From: Bilabrum cf. latius
Taxonomy: Eukaryota > Bigyra: Bicosoecida > Bigyra > Bicosoecida
NCBI GenBank assembly: GCA_965178125.1
Contig: OZ237765.1
Coordinates: 620,001-684,000 of the forward strand
DNA: 64,000 nt
Direction: 5' to 3'
A program made the translations under genes and the position numbers. Below, one piece after another: positions 35,631 to 46,900 of this stretch (within the stretch, counting starts at the first letter, position 1; every line of letters begins with the position of its first letter). The notes beneath the pieces were generated by a model. That model was not told the origin of the DNA and did no database searches. It saw only the letters and a program-made list of their open reading frames with translations.

Positions 35631-36735
35631 TCATGTAGCAGCCCCAGCTCCTGCCCCTCCCGGCGATGCACCAGCACTGGCCCCTCCAGTGGCAGCCCCC
35701 TCTGCCCCCCCCGCGGCGGCCTTCCTGTCCTCCGCCTCCTCTGGCAGTGCCACCACCTTCTTGCGCTTGCCCAGCGCGATGAGGTCGAGCACCCCCCTGC
35801 ATGCCTTCCTCGCCTCTGCGTCCTCCTTCGTCAGCCTACCAAGGAACCTCGCTTCCAGGCCCAGAATCCGGGGCCCGATCTCGTCTTCCTTGATCATCTT
35901 CATCCTGCCGGCCCGGATGTCCTCCGAGTCGGCCAGCAGCGCAATGCCCTCCACCCCCTGCAGCAGCTGCCTGTCGCTCAGCCCCGCGTGGTGCCTGCAC
36001 AGGAACCCCGCCAGCAGGCCCAGCAGGTTGTGCTTCTGCACCTCCGCGCACACCCGGCTCTCGTCCACCCTACCGAGCCCCTTGCCCAGTGCCAGTGTCC
36101 ACTCCAGGCAGCATGCACCCAGCTTGGGGTCCAGTTTCTCGGTGGGCGCGACCTCCAAGCTAGGGTGCCTGATCCTTTGGGCGAGGATAGAGGCCATGGT
36201 CTGCACGAGCAGCTGGGGGGAAGTCACGTGCAGGCTCTCGATGTGGCCGAATGAATTGGACAATAGGCGGCCCATGCCGTACTCGAAGCTGTCGCTGAGT
36301 GCCTTGCCAGTGGAGGCATCGGTGCTCGCTTTCCCGGCAGGGGCAGCTGCTCCTGCTGCTCCGCTGGCGCTGGAAGCGGCGGTAGATCCAACCGAGGGGA
36401 CTGCGGCCTTGGCGGCGGCGGCTGTTGCCGCTGTCTTCTCGGGGTCAACTGCGTCTACATACTGCTGCGTTGCCCGAAGGAGCATGTTGTTCTTGCCCTC
36501 CTCCAGCAAGAACCTTAGCGCAACCTCCTCGCACTCCCAGAGCGTTGCCCCCTCTTTCTTTGGTAGTTTTCGCTCCTGCAGTTTAAAACGGTGTCAACAC
36601 GGTGTCGGAATACTGCACTATCACATGCTCGATGGGGTAGTTGCGAATTTCGTAGTCCTTGTTTTAGCTCACCATCTCGGAGATGTTCGCAATCCGGACC
36701 AGAGCCTTCGCCATGGATTGCCAAGCTGAACTCAT
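35631..36735 (-). CDS. Helical-repeat-like protein of unknown function, two exons
   Basis: Exon 1, 36735-36673, and exon 2, 36575-35631, joined across a 97-bp GTGAGC..GCAG intron, give 335 residues ending TGA. The protein begins MSSAWQSMAKALVRIANISE. It continues with amphipathic helices (EVALRFLLEEGKNNMLLRAT), an Ala/Ser-rich insertion, then long leucine-rich helices (LLVQTMASILAQRIRH, CCLEWTLALGKGLGRV, LLGLLAGFLCRHHAGLS), suggesting an armadillo- or HEAT-like solenoid. The C-terminus is Gly/Ala-rich. No in-frame UAG was found, the only gene here without one. An acceptor-like TTTCGTAG just upstream of the ATG means a further 5' exon is possible. I cannot name the family. The gene is divergent from TAF1. 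Confidence 0.68.
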
Positions 36736-37198
36736 GAATGGAAAGCAGCCCTACGAAATGAGAAGCGCCAATTGGCGACAGTAGTGATTATTGACGACAT
36801 ACGCAGCGACATGCACCCCATTGAACTCAGTGATGCCTCACCAAGTCGCGGATTTTCGATCGCAAGTCATCTTGCAACTTTGTAGCAAGCGAGCCTAGGG
36901 AGTCGCTTGAATGGCTTGTCTTGTATGAAGATGCCCCCGCCATGGCCTCTGTGCCGGATCGCTTTTGAACGTGTTGCGATCAACGAACTTTGCATCGCAA
37001 AAACGAACCTTCCCAATTGGCGATGAAATCCACCAGAATTTCATTTCCTGATCTCTGTCATTCAAGTCGCATAATTATTGTGTTTATCTTCTGCACTGGT
37101 GTATTCATAGTGTTGATACACTAAGGCTGAGCTTGAAATAGCTGCTTTGTCAGTGCTTTAGCTGTATCCATTGGAGTTCAGGTCCAACAAACTCAGAA
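36736..37198. other. Divergent 5' region between helical protein gene and TAF1
   Basis: These 463 bp of AT-richer DNA separate two divergent start codons. The TAF1 frame stays open upstream of its ATG to about 37090, and an acceptor-like CTTTAG lies at 37156-37161, so an upstream coding exon for TAF1 may be hidden here. Nothing else is recognised. Confidence 0.5.
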
Positions 37199-40100
37199 AT
37201 GCAGCCAGCCAGTTTGAGTGCGTGGGAGAACGATATCCTTTGGCATGGGGAAGATTTGCAACACTCATAGATTCGCGTAGATACGGAAGGCTTGCATGCC
37301 CAACGCCAGAAAGAACGAGAATCAAGGCGTAAGTCATCCAAGCAGAGAGGCGCGCGGTCGAAAACGTCCGCCTCGCGGAATGTGAAAGGCAACCTCTCCG
37401 GAGCTAAACCCCCATTTTCTCGGAGTGAGAGCGCCATGAGTGCCGGTCTGAGCCTGGGTCCAGTCGCCACCCTGCAGCGGCAGACTTCCATCTCGTCCAC
37501 TTCGTCCCTGCCTGGTCCCGTGGGCGCCCTCCCGAGCGCCCGCCAGCCCTCCATGATCTCCGACAAAGACTCGGTGGCCGAGAGCGTCGCTGATTCCATC
37601 GCGTCTGGGACGCCTCGGCTGGGCTCCGTGGGGCACTTGGGCTCGTCGAGCTCCTTGCTGCTGCCCGGCGGCGGAGGGGCGTCGCCATCGGGTGCAATGC
37701 ACGGCGGTGCAGGGCTCGGCAACGCGTCTCTCCTGAGGCGCGGCATGGAGTGGGCCAGCCGGCTGCAGGTGCACTCGTCACTCGCCGCACAGGCCGCCTC
37801 GCCGCACCCAGCCCAGGCTCGCGACACGGCCTTCCTGCTGGCTGCCCTGCAGTCTACCGACCTACACTCCCTCGGGGGCATGGTCAAAGGGAGGGTCCGG
37901 GGCGGAGACTGGGCGAGGGCCGTGCTGCCGCCCGTGGTGCGAGCACGCCGCGATCGAGGCATCGCGGGCAAGAAGAGGGCAAGAGGGGCCACGGGGCCGC
38001 TCGGGAGGTGGGACCCGTGCGGTGTGACGAGTGGGGGGGCAGCCGGTGGCAACGATGATACCCGAGACTGGACGCTTGACGTTGACTTCGGCCTGCCTGA
38101 CAGTTCCACGGGCACTGGCACTGGCACTGGCACTGAGAGCGATGACAGCCAGGGCTCTAGTGGATCTGAGCTGCGTCACGCGGGTGGAGACGCTCGATAT
38201 GCAATCAATTCAGGCATGACGTATGATCGCAGCACTCGTCACACCGAAGCAGTCACGATCGACCTGAACGACCCCGAAGTGGCCCGGATGGCGCTGGTGG
38301 CGTCACCGGCGGAGGACCCATTCGACCCCTTCGCCGTTCGGGCGACCGGCGCGACGAGTGAGTGTGGCGACGGTGTGACGAGTGATATGAGCAGCCTTCC
38401 CGTGTGGCGAGTGCGCGACGTGCGCCGTCGCCAGCTGCAGGCCATGCGCGCCCACCTGTCCGGCCTCCAGCCAACTGGGTAGGCCGAGGGGGGCGGTGGC
38501 GTGGCAACTGCCGACTCGGCGCACAGCACCATCCACCACTCTACTCCGGCGATCGACCTGGCCATGGCCCCTCTCGAGCCGACGCTGGCAGACTGCAGGG
38601 AGGTGTACCGCACCCCCGCACCGGGGTACGTGCACCCCCCGTCTGGCGAGGTGATCCGAGTGTCGGCCAAGCTGCGGGCAGCGGGTGCCGAGTCAGACGG
38701 GGCCGCTGGTGCGAGCCTGGGGCTGGGCGGGGACGATGAGGACGAGGACTAGGAGGACGGGGCGGGGGGCGGGGACTGGAACGCACAGGCGGGCAGGTCG
38801 GGCAGCTGGCTGTAGGTGAAGACGGTGGAAGACCTGAGCGTGTCCCAGGCGGGTGGCAACGTGGTGCTTGTCGAGTACACGGAGGAGAGACCGCCGGTGC
38901 TGCCCATGGCGGGGATGGGCTCGAGGCTGGTGACGTACTACCGCCGAACCGCGCTGGAAGATGCGGAGGCAGACCGCCGCGCGCGCGGTCTCTCTGGCCG
39001 GGGCGAGGGCGACGAGAACGCGGAGGAAGATGAGGAGGACGCCCGCGCCATCGAGGAGGCGGCCAGGCTGGGGGGCGCTCAAGGGGATGAGGCTGCGGAG
39101 GCCAGGCGAAAGGAGCTGGAGGGGAATCGATTCCGGATCGTCAAGGCGGACGAGGACGCCGTGTCTGTGACGAGTGAGGCGCTGGACGCAGATCTGGCGG
39201 GAGCCCTCGCCATCGACGCCTCCACGGCAAGACAGTGCGGCCACGGCCCGCTGCTGGGCGACGAGGAGGTGAAGAGGCTGGGGCTAGAGGCAGGAGGCAG
39301 CGAGGACACCGGTCGTGGTCGCCGCGGTAGGCTGCTGCTTGAAGACAGTGGTGGTGCTGAAGGCGGCAAGGAGCGGGCGAACTAGTCCGGTGCGGATGGA
39401 CGGGGCGGCGGACAGGCAGACAGTCGCAGGGGCACTAGAGTGCAGCGGCTGGGGCAGCTCGTGGAGCTGGACAGCAAGCAGATCTCGCCGCTGCTGGGCG
39501 GGGTGGAGGAAGGGGAGTACTGCCCTGCGATCTTCTCTTCTTTGCTGGTCGCACCGGTGGCCAAACACGACAGCCAGACGGGTGACTTTTTGGTCTGCAT
39601 CCGGCGCGTGCCTCGGCACAGGCGATCGGGCAGCAGCAGCAGCAGCAGCAGCTCTGCAGGAGCAGCGGGTGTTCAAGACACAGATGGGCCGGGTGACTCG
39701 TCTAGCTTCAAATGGGTGGCCACCATTCGCGAGATCCCAGAGTTGCTGGTCGCGGGGCAGGTGGAGCCCAAGCTGCCCGTGGCCGCGCCAGACGGCAAGA
39801 ACGTCTCCGCGATGCTGGACCTTTTCCTCTCCCACCAGCTGGCCAAGTTCATGTAGGTCTGCGGGGGCACCATGTCACCAGAGGTGGTGCAGGGTACCTT
39901 CCTCCGGACGTCAGCCCACGTCAGCCTGCGGAATGCCCTGGAGAGGGTTGCGTACTATCATGACACGGCCAAGCGATGGGTCGCGCGCGCTGCCTCCGAC
40001 GACACGAACCTTCGCACGCTGCGCGGCACCCTTACACCGGAGTAGGTGTGCCAGCTCCTTGGCATGTTTGCGGGCCTGCAGGCCCTTCGGGACGCGGGCG

Positions 40101-43100
40101 TCGTCGCATCGGCCATCATCGGGGCGGCGCAGACCAGCGTGAACCGGCTGAGCCACGCCATCGAAGTGCTCATGGATCGGCTGGACCCGGCCAAGATGGC
40201 GGAGAGGAGGCACGGCGTGCTCGGAGTGGTGGCGCAGGCTGCCAAGGAGAGGGATGCGCCGGACCCCCTGGCAGATCCGCTGGCGGGCATGGGTCCGTCA
40301 GAGGACCCTTTGCAGGCGGGGCTCAGGGACGCGGAGAGACGGTCCAGGATGGCGGCGGGCGGGGGTGCATTCTCAGGGGCAAAGTCCCTGGCCGCCCGTG
40401 TGATGACCCGGCAGGCCGCTCTGGGTGAGCTTCCCTTTGAGGAGGCAAAGGTGGTGGCGGCCAGTGCGCTGGAGGGCACTTCCAGGGGCAGGGCTGTGCT
40501 GCGGCGAAGGCTGCTGGAGCTGAAACGAACCAAGAAGGCATGCGTGGCCGTGCTTCGGCTGCTGCAGACCACTCCCTGGAACCTGACAGAGTCCTTCGTG
40601 CAGGCCACGCAGAAATCGGGCGGGGGCGTGCTGTCCCTCTCGGGGCCCCAGGGCTCTCTCGCCGGCGACCCGTCGGGCCGGAACCTGGGCTTCAGTTTCA
40701 TCAAGGAACCCAGCATGAAGAAGAAGACGGGCCAGAAGAAAGCAACGGTCAAGAGGGAGGGCACGGACCGGGACAGCCGCAAGCTCACCAAGGCACAGCT
40801 GAAAGGCATGCTACTGGAATACGGCATGGACCCTTAGGTCATCGCCAAGCTGACCAGGTGGGACCTGGTGCGGGCAGTCAAGGAGACCCAGGCGAATCTC
40901 GCCGACCGTCGCACGCTCGCAGGCCGCGGCCTAGCGTACGACGACATCAAGTTCATCAGTAGCACCCAGAAGACCCAGATCGAGCGGCAGCAGCTCAAGA
41001 AGAGGCACGCGCGTGCACTGCACAGGTCCCAGCTCAAGGCGCTCCGGAATGCAGACCCCCTCAGCAGCGGCTCTGACACGGGCAGCTCGGACGAGGACTC
41101 GGAGTTGGAATCGTCGCAGAATGGCAGGGACGGCAGGGCAGCTGGGAGAAAGGCTGCGATGCCGCCTGGCGGCGGCGGATCAGCAGGGGCTGCCACAGCG
41201 GGACAACAGCAAGGACAAAGCCGGGGGCAGGACCAGCACGCCGCGATTGAGGCGGACTTTGATCTGGGCGGGGACGATGATGCTGACGAGGGGGGCGGCG
41301 ATGCAGGTGGGAACGATCGAGGGAGTGCGGTGGGAAGCAAAGCCGGTGCCAGCAGCGTGGCGGGGTCTGGAGGCAGGGCCAGCCGTGGAGGAGCTAAGAA
41401 CAGCGACGACGACTGGGAACGGCGCGCAACGGGAGGCGGTATCGGGCTGGCCGACGTGGATGACGAGTACGACGAGGCTTTGGAGCTTGCAGAGTACAGG
41501 GCGGAGCTGAAAGGGAAACAGGCTGGGGAGAAGGGGGTCGGGGGCGGGGCGTTGGTGCGCCAAGGGGGTGTGGGCGGCGGCAAGAAGAAGCAGCCGATGC
41601 ACGTCACGATTCGCGTGCTGCCGCAAGACTTGGTGGCATTTTCGAACCCTTCGTTTGTCAATGCCGCGCAGTTTCAAGTCGACGAGGGTAGCGAATCAGG
41701 CAAGGCCAACGGCGGCGCGGACGGCCGAGCTGGCCAGAGCAGCAAGCGGCAGTCCAGACCTACGCTATCTGCTGACGATCTCCTTGGGGGAGACGCTCAC
41801 ATGCTGGACATGGACGGGGAAGGGGGCATACTCAGCATGGCAATGCCAGAAACCGACCTGATGGCATCGCAGGATAGCCTCTTTGACCCCGACGGTGATC
41901 TGGATGGTATGGAAGGTATGGATGGGGTGGCGTCGAGTATGCACCTAGGCAAGCAATCGAACGGCAGCTTGCGGCTGGATCTGAATGGATCGGGCCCGCG
42001 ATCCGAGTCTTCTTTCACTGACAGCGAGGATGAAGAACAGGACGAGCAGCATGGCAGTGGCGGTGCCGGCCCAATGGCAGTGTCGAGGTACGGCTGGGGC
42101 GCTGACGTGGACTCATCTGCAGCTACACCGCTGGTCGCGATGGACGCAGAGGCTCTGAACCGGCTCTCGCTCGAGCAGATCAAGGAGCGGGCGGGGTCAC
42201 CTCCCTCCGAGCACCACGTCATGCGTCGTACGGTACGGCGGATCGACGAGCAGGGCAGGGAGTGGGTCACGGTCACCTTCGAGAAGAGGAAGCACGCCAA
42301 ACTGGTCGCGTGGCTCAGGGGTCGATTCGGCCTGGACCTGCTGGTCCTCAGCAACAAGAAGAGGAAACAGCAGGCCGTGAAGGATTCCCAGGAGAGGATC
42401 AGGGACCTGTCTCGCCTGCAGGTGCTGTACCAGAAGGGCTTCCTGCAGCAGCTAGGGTTCACGGAAAGCTCGACCAAGGTGACGTACGTGAAGCTGGCGG
42501 GGGAGGAGACGGTGCCCGTGTGCACCCGCTGCCGGATGTGGGGGCACTAGAGAACGAACGAAATGTGCCCTCTGAACTTTTCGGGTGGCATAGGCGGCGC
42601 AAGGTCTCTGCACGGGCAGTCTTCGCAAAAGGTGGTGCGCCGGCCCGGGGGCCGCAAGGGCAAGTACTATGAAGAGGAGGAGGACGAGGCCGATTTTGAG
42701 ATCGAGGACGATGATGACGAGGACCTGGATCTGCCGGACGACAGTGAAAGCGGGACGGTGGCAACGGGCGGTGCGGGGTCAATGTCGGGCAAGTCAACCG
42801 GAAAGCTCTCGTTCAAGATCAACACCGCGGACATGGCCAAACACGCGGAGAAATCCACCACCATCCGGCTCGGCAGGCAGACTTCCGTAGCTTCGTCCAC
42901 TGCCGCGGGAGGCGCGGGCGGCAAGCCGAAGCCCAGGCCCATCGTGATTCACGAGGCCATGGGGGCCCGCCTCGAGCTGGGAAGGGAGCTGGAGCGTTTC
43001 TGCGTGAAGCTGCAGAGTGACGACACTTCCGGTTTGTTCGGCCTCAGGAGCGAGCAGCAGATCAGGGAGCAGGCGGCGCGGCAGGGAATCGGGGGCCGAG

Positions 43101-43516
43101 TGGTGGTGATGACCCCGTTGCACAAAGTGCTCGTCAGGGGCTTCGACGAGGAGGGGATCCGGGAGTACCAGAGGTGGAAAAGAGCGGCGGAGCGTGCCAA
43201 AGAGAACGGACTGGAGCTGCCCCCCGTGCCGACGGATGGTCCGCTGGCAATGCCAGTAGACATGGCTGGCGTCAAGCGCAAGTGCGCGAAGGGGGCCTAC
43301 AGCGGCCCGTATGAATTCCTGAAAGACGTGCGGAGGGTCGTGGATAGGGCTCGGGCGCACGGGCAGAGGCAGCTGTCCATGGGGGAGCCACAGAGGGGCA
43401 ACAGGGTGCTGCAGCTGGCATCGAGGATGCTCAAGGCAGCCGAGGCGGTCACGCGGCTGGCGCGCATGCAGGTCCTGGCGAAGGCAGTCAAAGCCGAGGA
43501 GCAGGCGGCACTGTGA
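37199..43516 (+). CDS. TAF1: TAF1, largest TFIID subunit, with one degenerate bromodomain
   Basis: ATG 37199 to TGA 43514-43516 gives 2105 residues in one frame, crossing about nine or ten UAGs. TAF1 scaffolds TFIID and contacts promoter DNA and TAF7. The N-terminus has SAWENDILWHGED, like the acidic TAF1 start. The conserved central region (DUF3591, ~540-1225) shows VVLVEYTEERPPVLPMAGMG followed by YYRR, DFLV, LTPEQVCQLLGMFAGL and YGMDPQVIAKLTRWDLV; the Gln in these last two is UAG. A zinc knuckle at ~1776-1790 reads CTRCRMWGHQRTNEMCP with UAG in the H-x-RTN position. Near the end (~2005-2090) a bromodomain-like segment reads PLAMPVDMAGVKRK, then GAYSGPYEFLKDVRRVVDRA, but the Asn that binds acetyl-lysine is missing (RAHG in place of xxYN). 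Low-complexity insertions explain the length. Start choice is moderate. Confidence 0.92.
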
Positions 43517-43974
43517 GGGTGAGCAAGTGGAGCTTGACTTGTATTGGTAACATTAAATCAGGTGGGTCCCGCTGCTCGAAATCCGTTTGTTTGGTCGGTG
43601 GCGTGCAGTTTGGAATTGCCGCGCATTGGTTCCGCTAGATGGTCGCTTTACGTTACCAATCTAGTCTGAAGTACCCCAGTTACGGTCCTTGCTTGATAAT
43701 GTCGGTTTATTCTTTGTTGTTCCATTCAAGCGACTGCCGGTGAGTGCTCCGAACGAACGAACGAACTCCAGAATACCAGAATACCAGAATAATTTTAGAC
43801 TACTCCACTATACTAGCGGGCCAACACTGTGTGACTCCGCTCAGTCAGTTAGTGACGTGCACTTGAATGCAATATACAGATCGAGGTCGTGTTCCGCGAC
43901 TTGGAGCACACCAGCACACTTGATCATTACAGTAGATCGTGCTTAGCCTGCGGCCTGCTGAATTCCAAGTGAAA
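43517..43974. other. Intergenic region with simple repeats
   Basis: No gene is seen between TAF1 and the next plus-strand gene. Around 43747-43765 there is a tetranucleotide GAAC repeat (about four copies), followed by an 8-bp repeat CCAGAATA (three copies, about 43766-43790). The promoter of the downstream membrane protein should lie here. Confidence 0.6.
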
Positions 43975-46900
43975 ATGATTTCAAGTTCATGTGTGCTTTT
44001 GCAGCTGATGCTTGGAACAGCCATGGCAAGCTGGATGCAGCCTTGGAGCCTGATGCAGGACGGAGGCAGTGGCCCGATGAACTCGACCGTGTTGCAGGCA
44101 AAATTCGACTTGAACCTCGAAACTTCTAAGGACTAGACCGTAAGCACGGTAGTTCAAGTAGGAGAGGAGGCATTGGTAGGCTGCATCGCCACGGATCACG
44201 GCAGAGAGGTTGCCATCGCTCGACTCGTACGTGCAAGTGGAAGCGAGGACGCAGCAGTGCCTCGGCTGGAGTTTGCCGGCCCTGGAATCGAGAACGGTAC
44301 CTTGTTTGTACCATTAGAGGATCATGCAACAGGTCTATAGGACGGATGTGACGCAACTAGCTCTTTCATCGCAGTGGGCGACGATCTCGTAGAGTTCGTG
44401 GCCAAGGCATCCAGCCCGCCCGTGACCGGCGGCATCCCGGCATGGACGGAGTACCGCTGGGAGGCAGCCAACGTCACGTCTGGAGAGATACATGCGATTG
44501 GGCACACCAATGCATTCGGGGAAGGCTCCGCCCTGGCTGATATCGAGGACGGATTCACCCCGATCAGCGGCTCCCACGTCAGCCTAGTGAACGGCACTGT
44601 GCGCTGCGTGGGCATGGAGAGAGAGAGCGAGACGGACGATGACGCAGTTGGGCGTATGTACTGCTGGGATACTCGCCTGCCGGCCGGCAACCAGATCGTG
44701 CATGTGGCCGGGGCAGACTTGGAGCAGGCCATGGCATGGGTGTGGGCGGACCGGTACCTGGTGACTTTGGGGCACATCAACTATGACCACGAGCTCTTCT
44801 GGACAGACATGTCGGTTGCTACGGCCCAGCCAAAGTTTGATTAGCTATCTGACAACACTGGCTCCATCTGGAGCTTCATGCCAGACGATATCGCAGACGG
44901 GCAGATCAGGGTGCTGTCAGACGACCTGCTGTGCTGGCTCACCGACACAGAAATCGTAGACGATGACCCAGGGAACAACAAAGTGCACTGCCACTCTATC
45001 TCCGCCAATAACACCTTCATCCTGGACGAATCGATTGAGGTGTATTCCCGTCGCAACCTCGCGGCTGCCGCCGTGAATGGGACCGTCTACGTGGCGGCAG
45101 GGGCCGCGGGGAGCGTATGGGCCTGGGAGCTCCCAGGAAACACCGTGACCAAGCTGGAGGACCATATCTCGCAGACCAGACCTTTTCAGGTCTAGGCCCT
45201 CGCCGCCGTCTCAGACGAAGCGGGCGTGCTGTTCGGATTCTATGCTGGTGACGGCAGCACCAGGAAGACCGCTGTGACGTGGAAAGTCGGCCAGGACCCG
45301 AAACCCATCGACGGGCTGGCCCTTGACGCCGAGCGAGAGGGATAGGCCGGGACTGCTGCTTTCATCGACGAGGCCGAGGACATCACTCCATGGAACGACG
45401 TGTTCGCAACGTTCCTTATGCCGGACATCCTGGTGCAGGTGAACCGAACGAGCGGCGCGGGGAGCATCATCCCAGGCACTGAGAATGCATATGTACCGAG
45501 CCACGTGCCGCTTCACGTCGAGTATGAGGACGCACAGGGGGGGCAAGCGCACGGTTTCCTGTTCTTCATGCAGCCTGACACGACGGACTACGGTGCTCCA
45601 GATGAGCTGCACTTCTACAGCTTCACCGACGAGCAGCCGGCGGTCGCCGCGGCGAAAACGTGTGAGCCTGGGCTATCACGGCAATTTGCATTCGTGGATG
45701 CGTCCCCCTTTGCTTCCGTGCACGAACTGACGGGGAGCGGAGCCAGAACGTCTGTTGCCATCACGCCGTACAAGCGTTCTAGCGGCGACGAGCTTCTGGT
45801 GATCAAACCCGCTGCGATTGCGGAGGCAGGCGCACGGGTGCCTGAGGAAGAGATCCTGTACAACCCCAGTCCCACATTCACTGGTGATAGCAGCAAGGTC
45901 GACTCTGTGTTTACCAGGCGTGATGATGGCGCCATGTGCACGGTGTTCGACAACGGCACGCTGCTCGACTATGCCTGTATCGTGGAGGGTCCCAGGGCCA
46001 GTGATGGCGCCGTCCGCCTCGATTTCGCATCGGAGATGCCTATGCACCCGCTCGTGGACCCTAATTCTGACCGAGCACTAGCGTACAAATCCCAGAGGCA
46101 ATTTGACCAGGTAGCCCGGCTGCAGTTCTACAAGCGTGGTCTCGGCAAAGGTTTCGTGCTCTTTGAGCAAGCGTCGTCGGCTGAGGCAGGCATGGAGCTG
46201 TACTACTTCGATGGACACCACTCTCCCGTCATGCTGGGCAGTCCTGGAGATTTTGGTTTTGTTCCAGAGGGTGCAGTGGAGGCCACGGAGGACGGGCACT
46301 TCGTCTACTTCGCCGCGTACTTCGGATGGCAGGACATACGGCGGGTCGTGGCAGACGTGTCCAACGGAACCTTTTCAAAGACAGGGACCTCTTTGAAAGC
46401 GGCCGAACCTTCCAATTTATACAGCAAGGTAGCTGTAGTGTACGATCGCTTCTTCGTTGACATCTTGAAGATCATTGACGAGGACGCGGCTGACGACATA
46501 GATGAGGTCAACGATCTAGTGGCCTGGGACACGCATGACTTGGAGGCTGGCCCTAAGACGGTGGGCGGGGGAAGTATCACGGATGATGAGATATCCGAGC
46601 TCTACAGCGAGTACGTCCCGAACATCTGGCAAGTACAGGCACTGATGGGCGGAACCACAGGCGAGGTTGTGTTTGGGATCAAACATGAGAAGAATGACGA
46701 CGCTGATGATTTGACCTCAGCCACATACGCGGCTGGCAATGAGAAAGCCATGCACTTCTTCCCTAACGGCACCTTGGACGACATCACGGATCTGAACGTG
46801 GATTTGGTGGGTGCGAGTCCGGGCGAGTGGTACCACGGCCCTAACGGCACCGGTGTTGTGTCAAGCACCACAGGGGAGCGGGGCGTGATTGCAGTATCGA

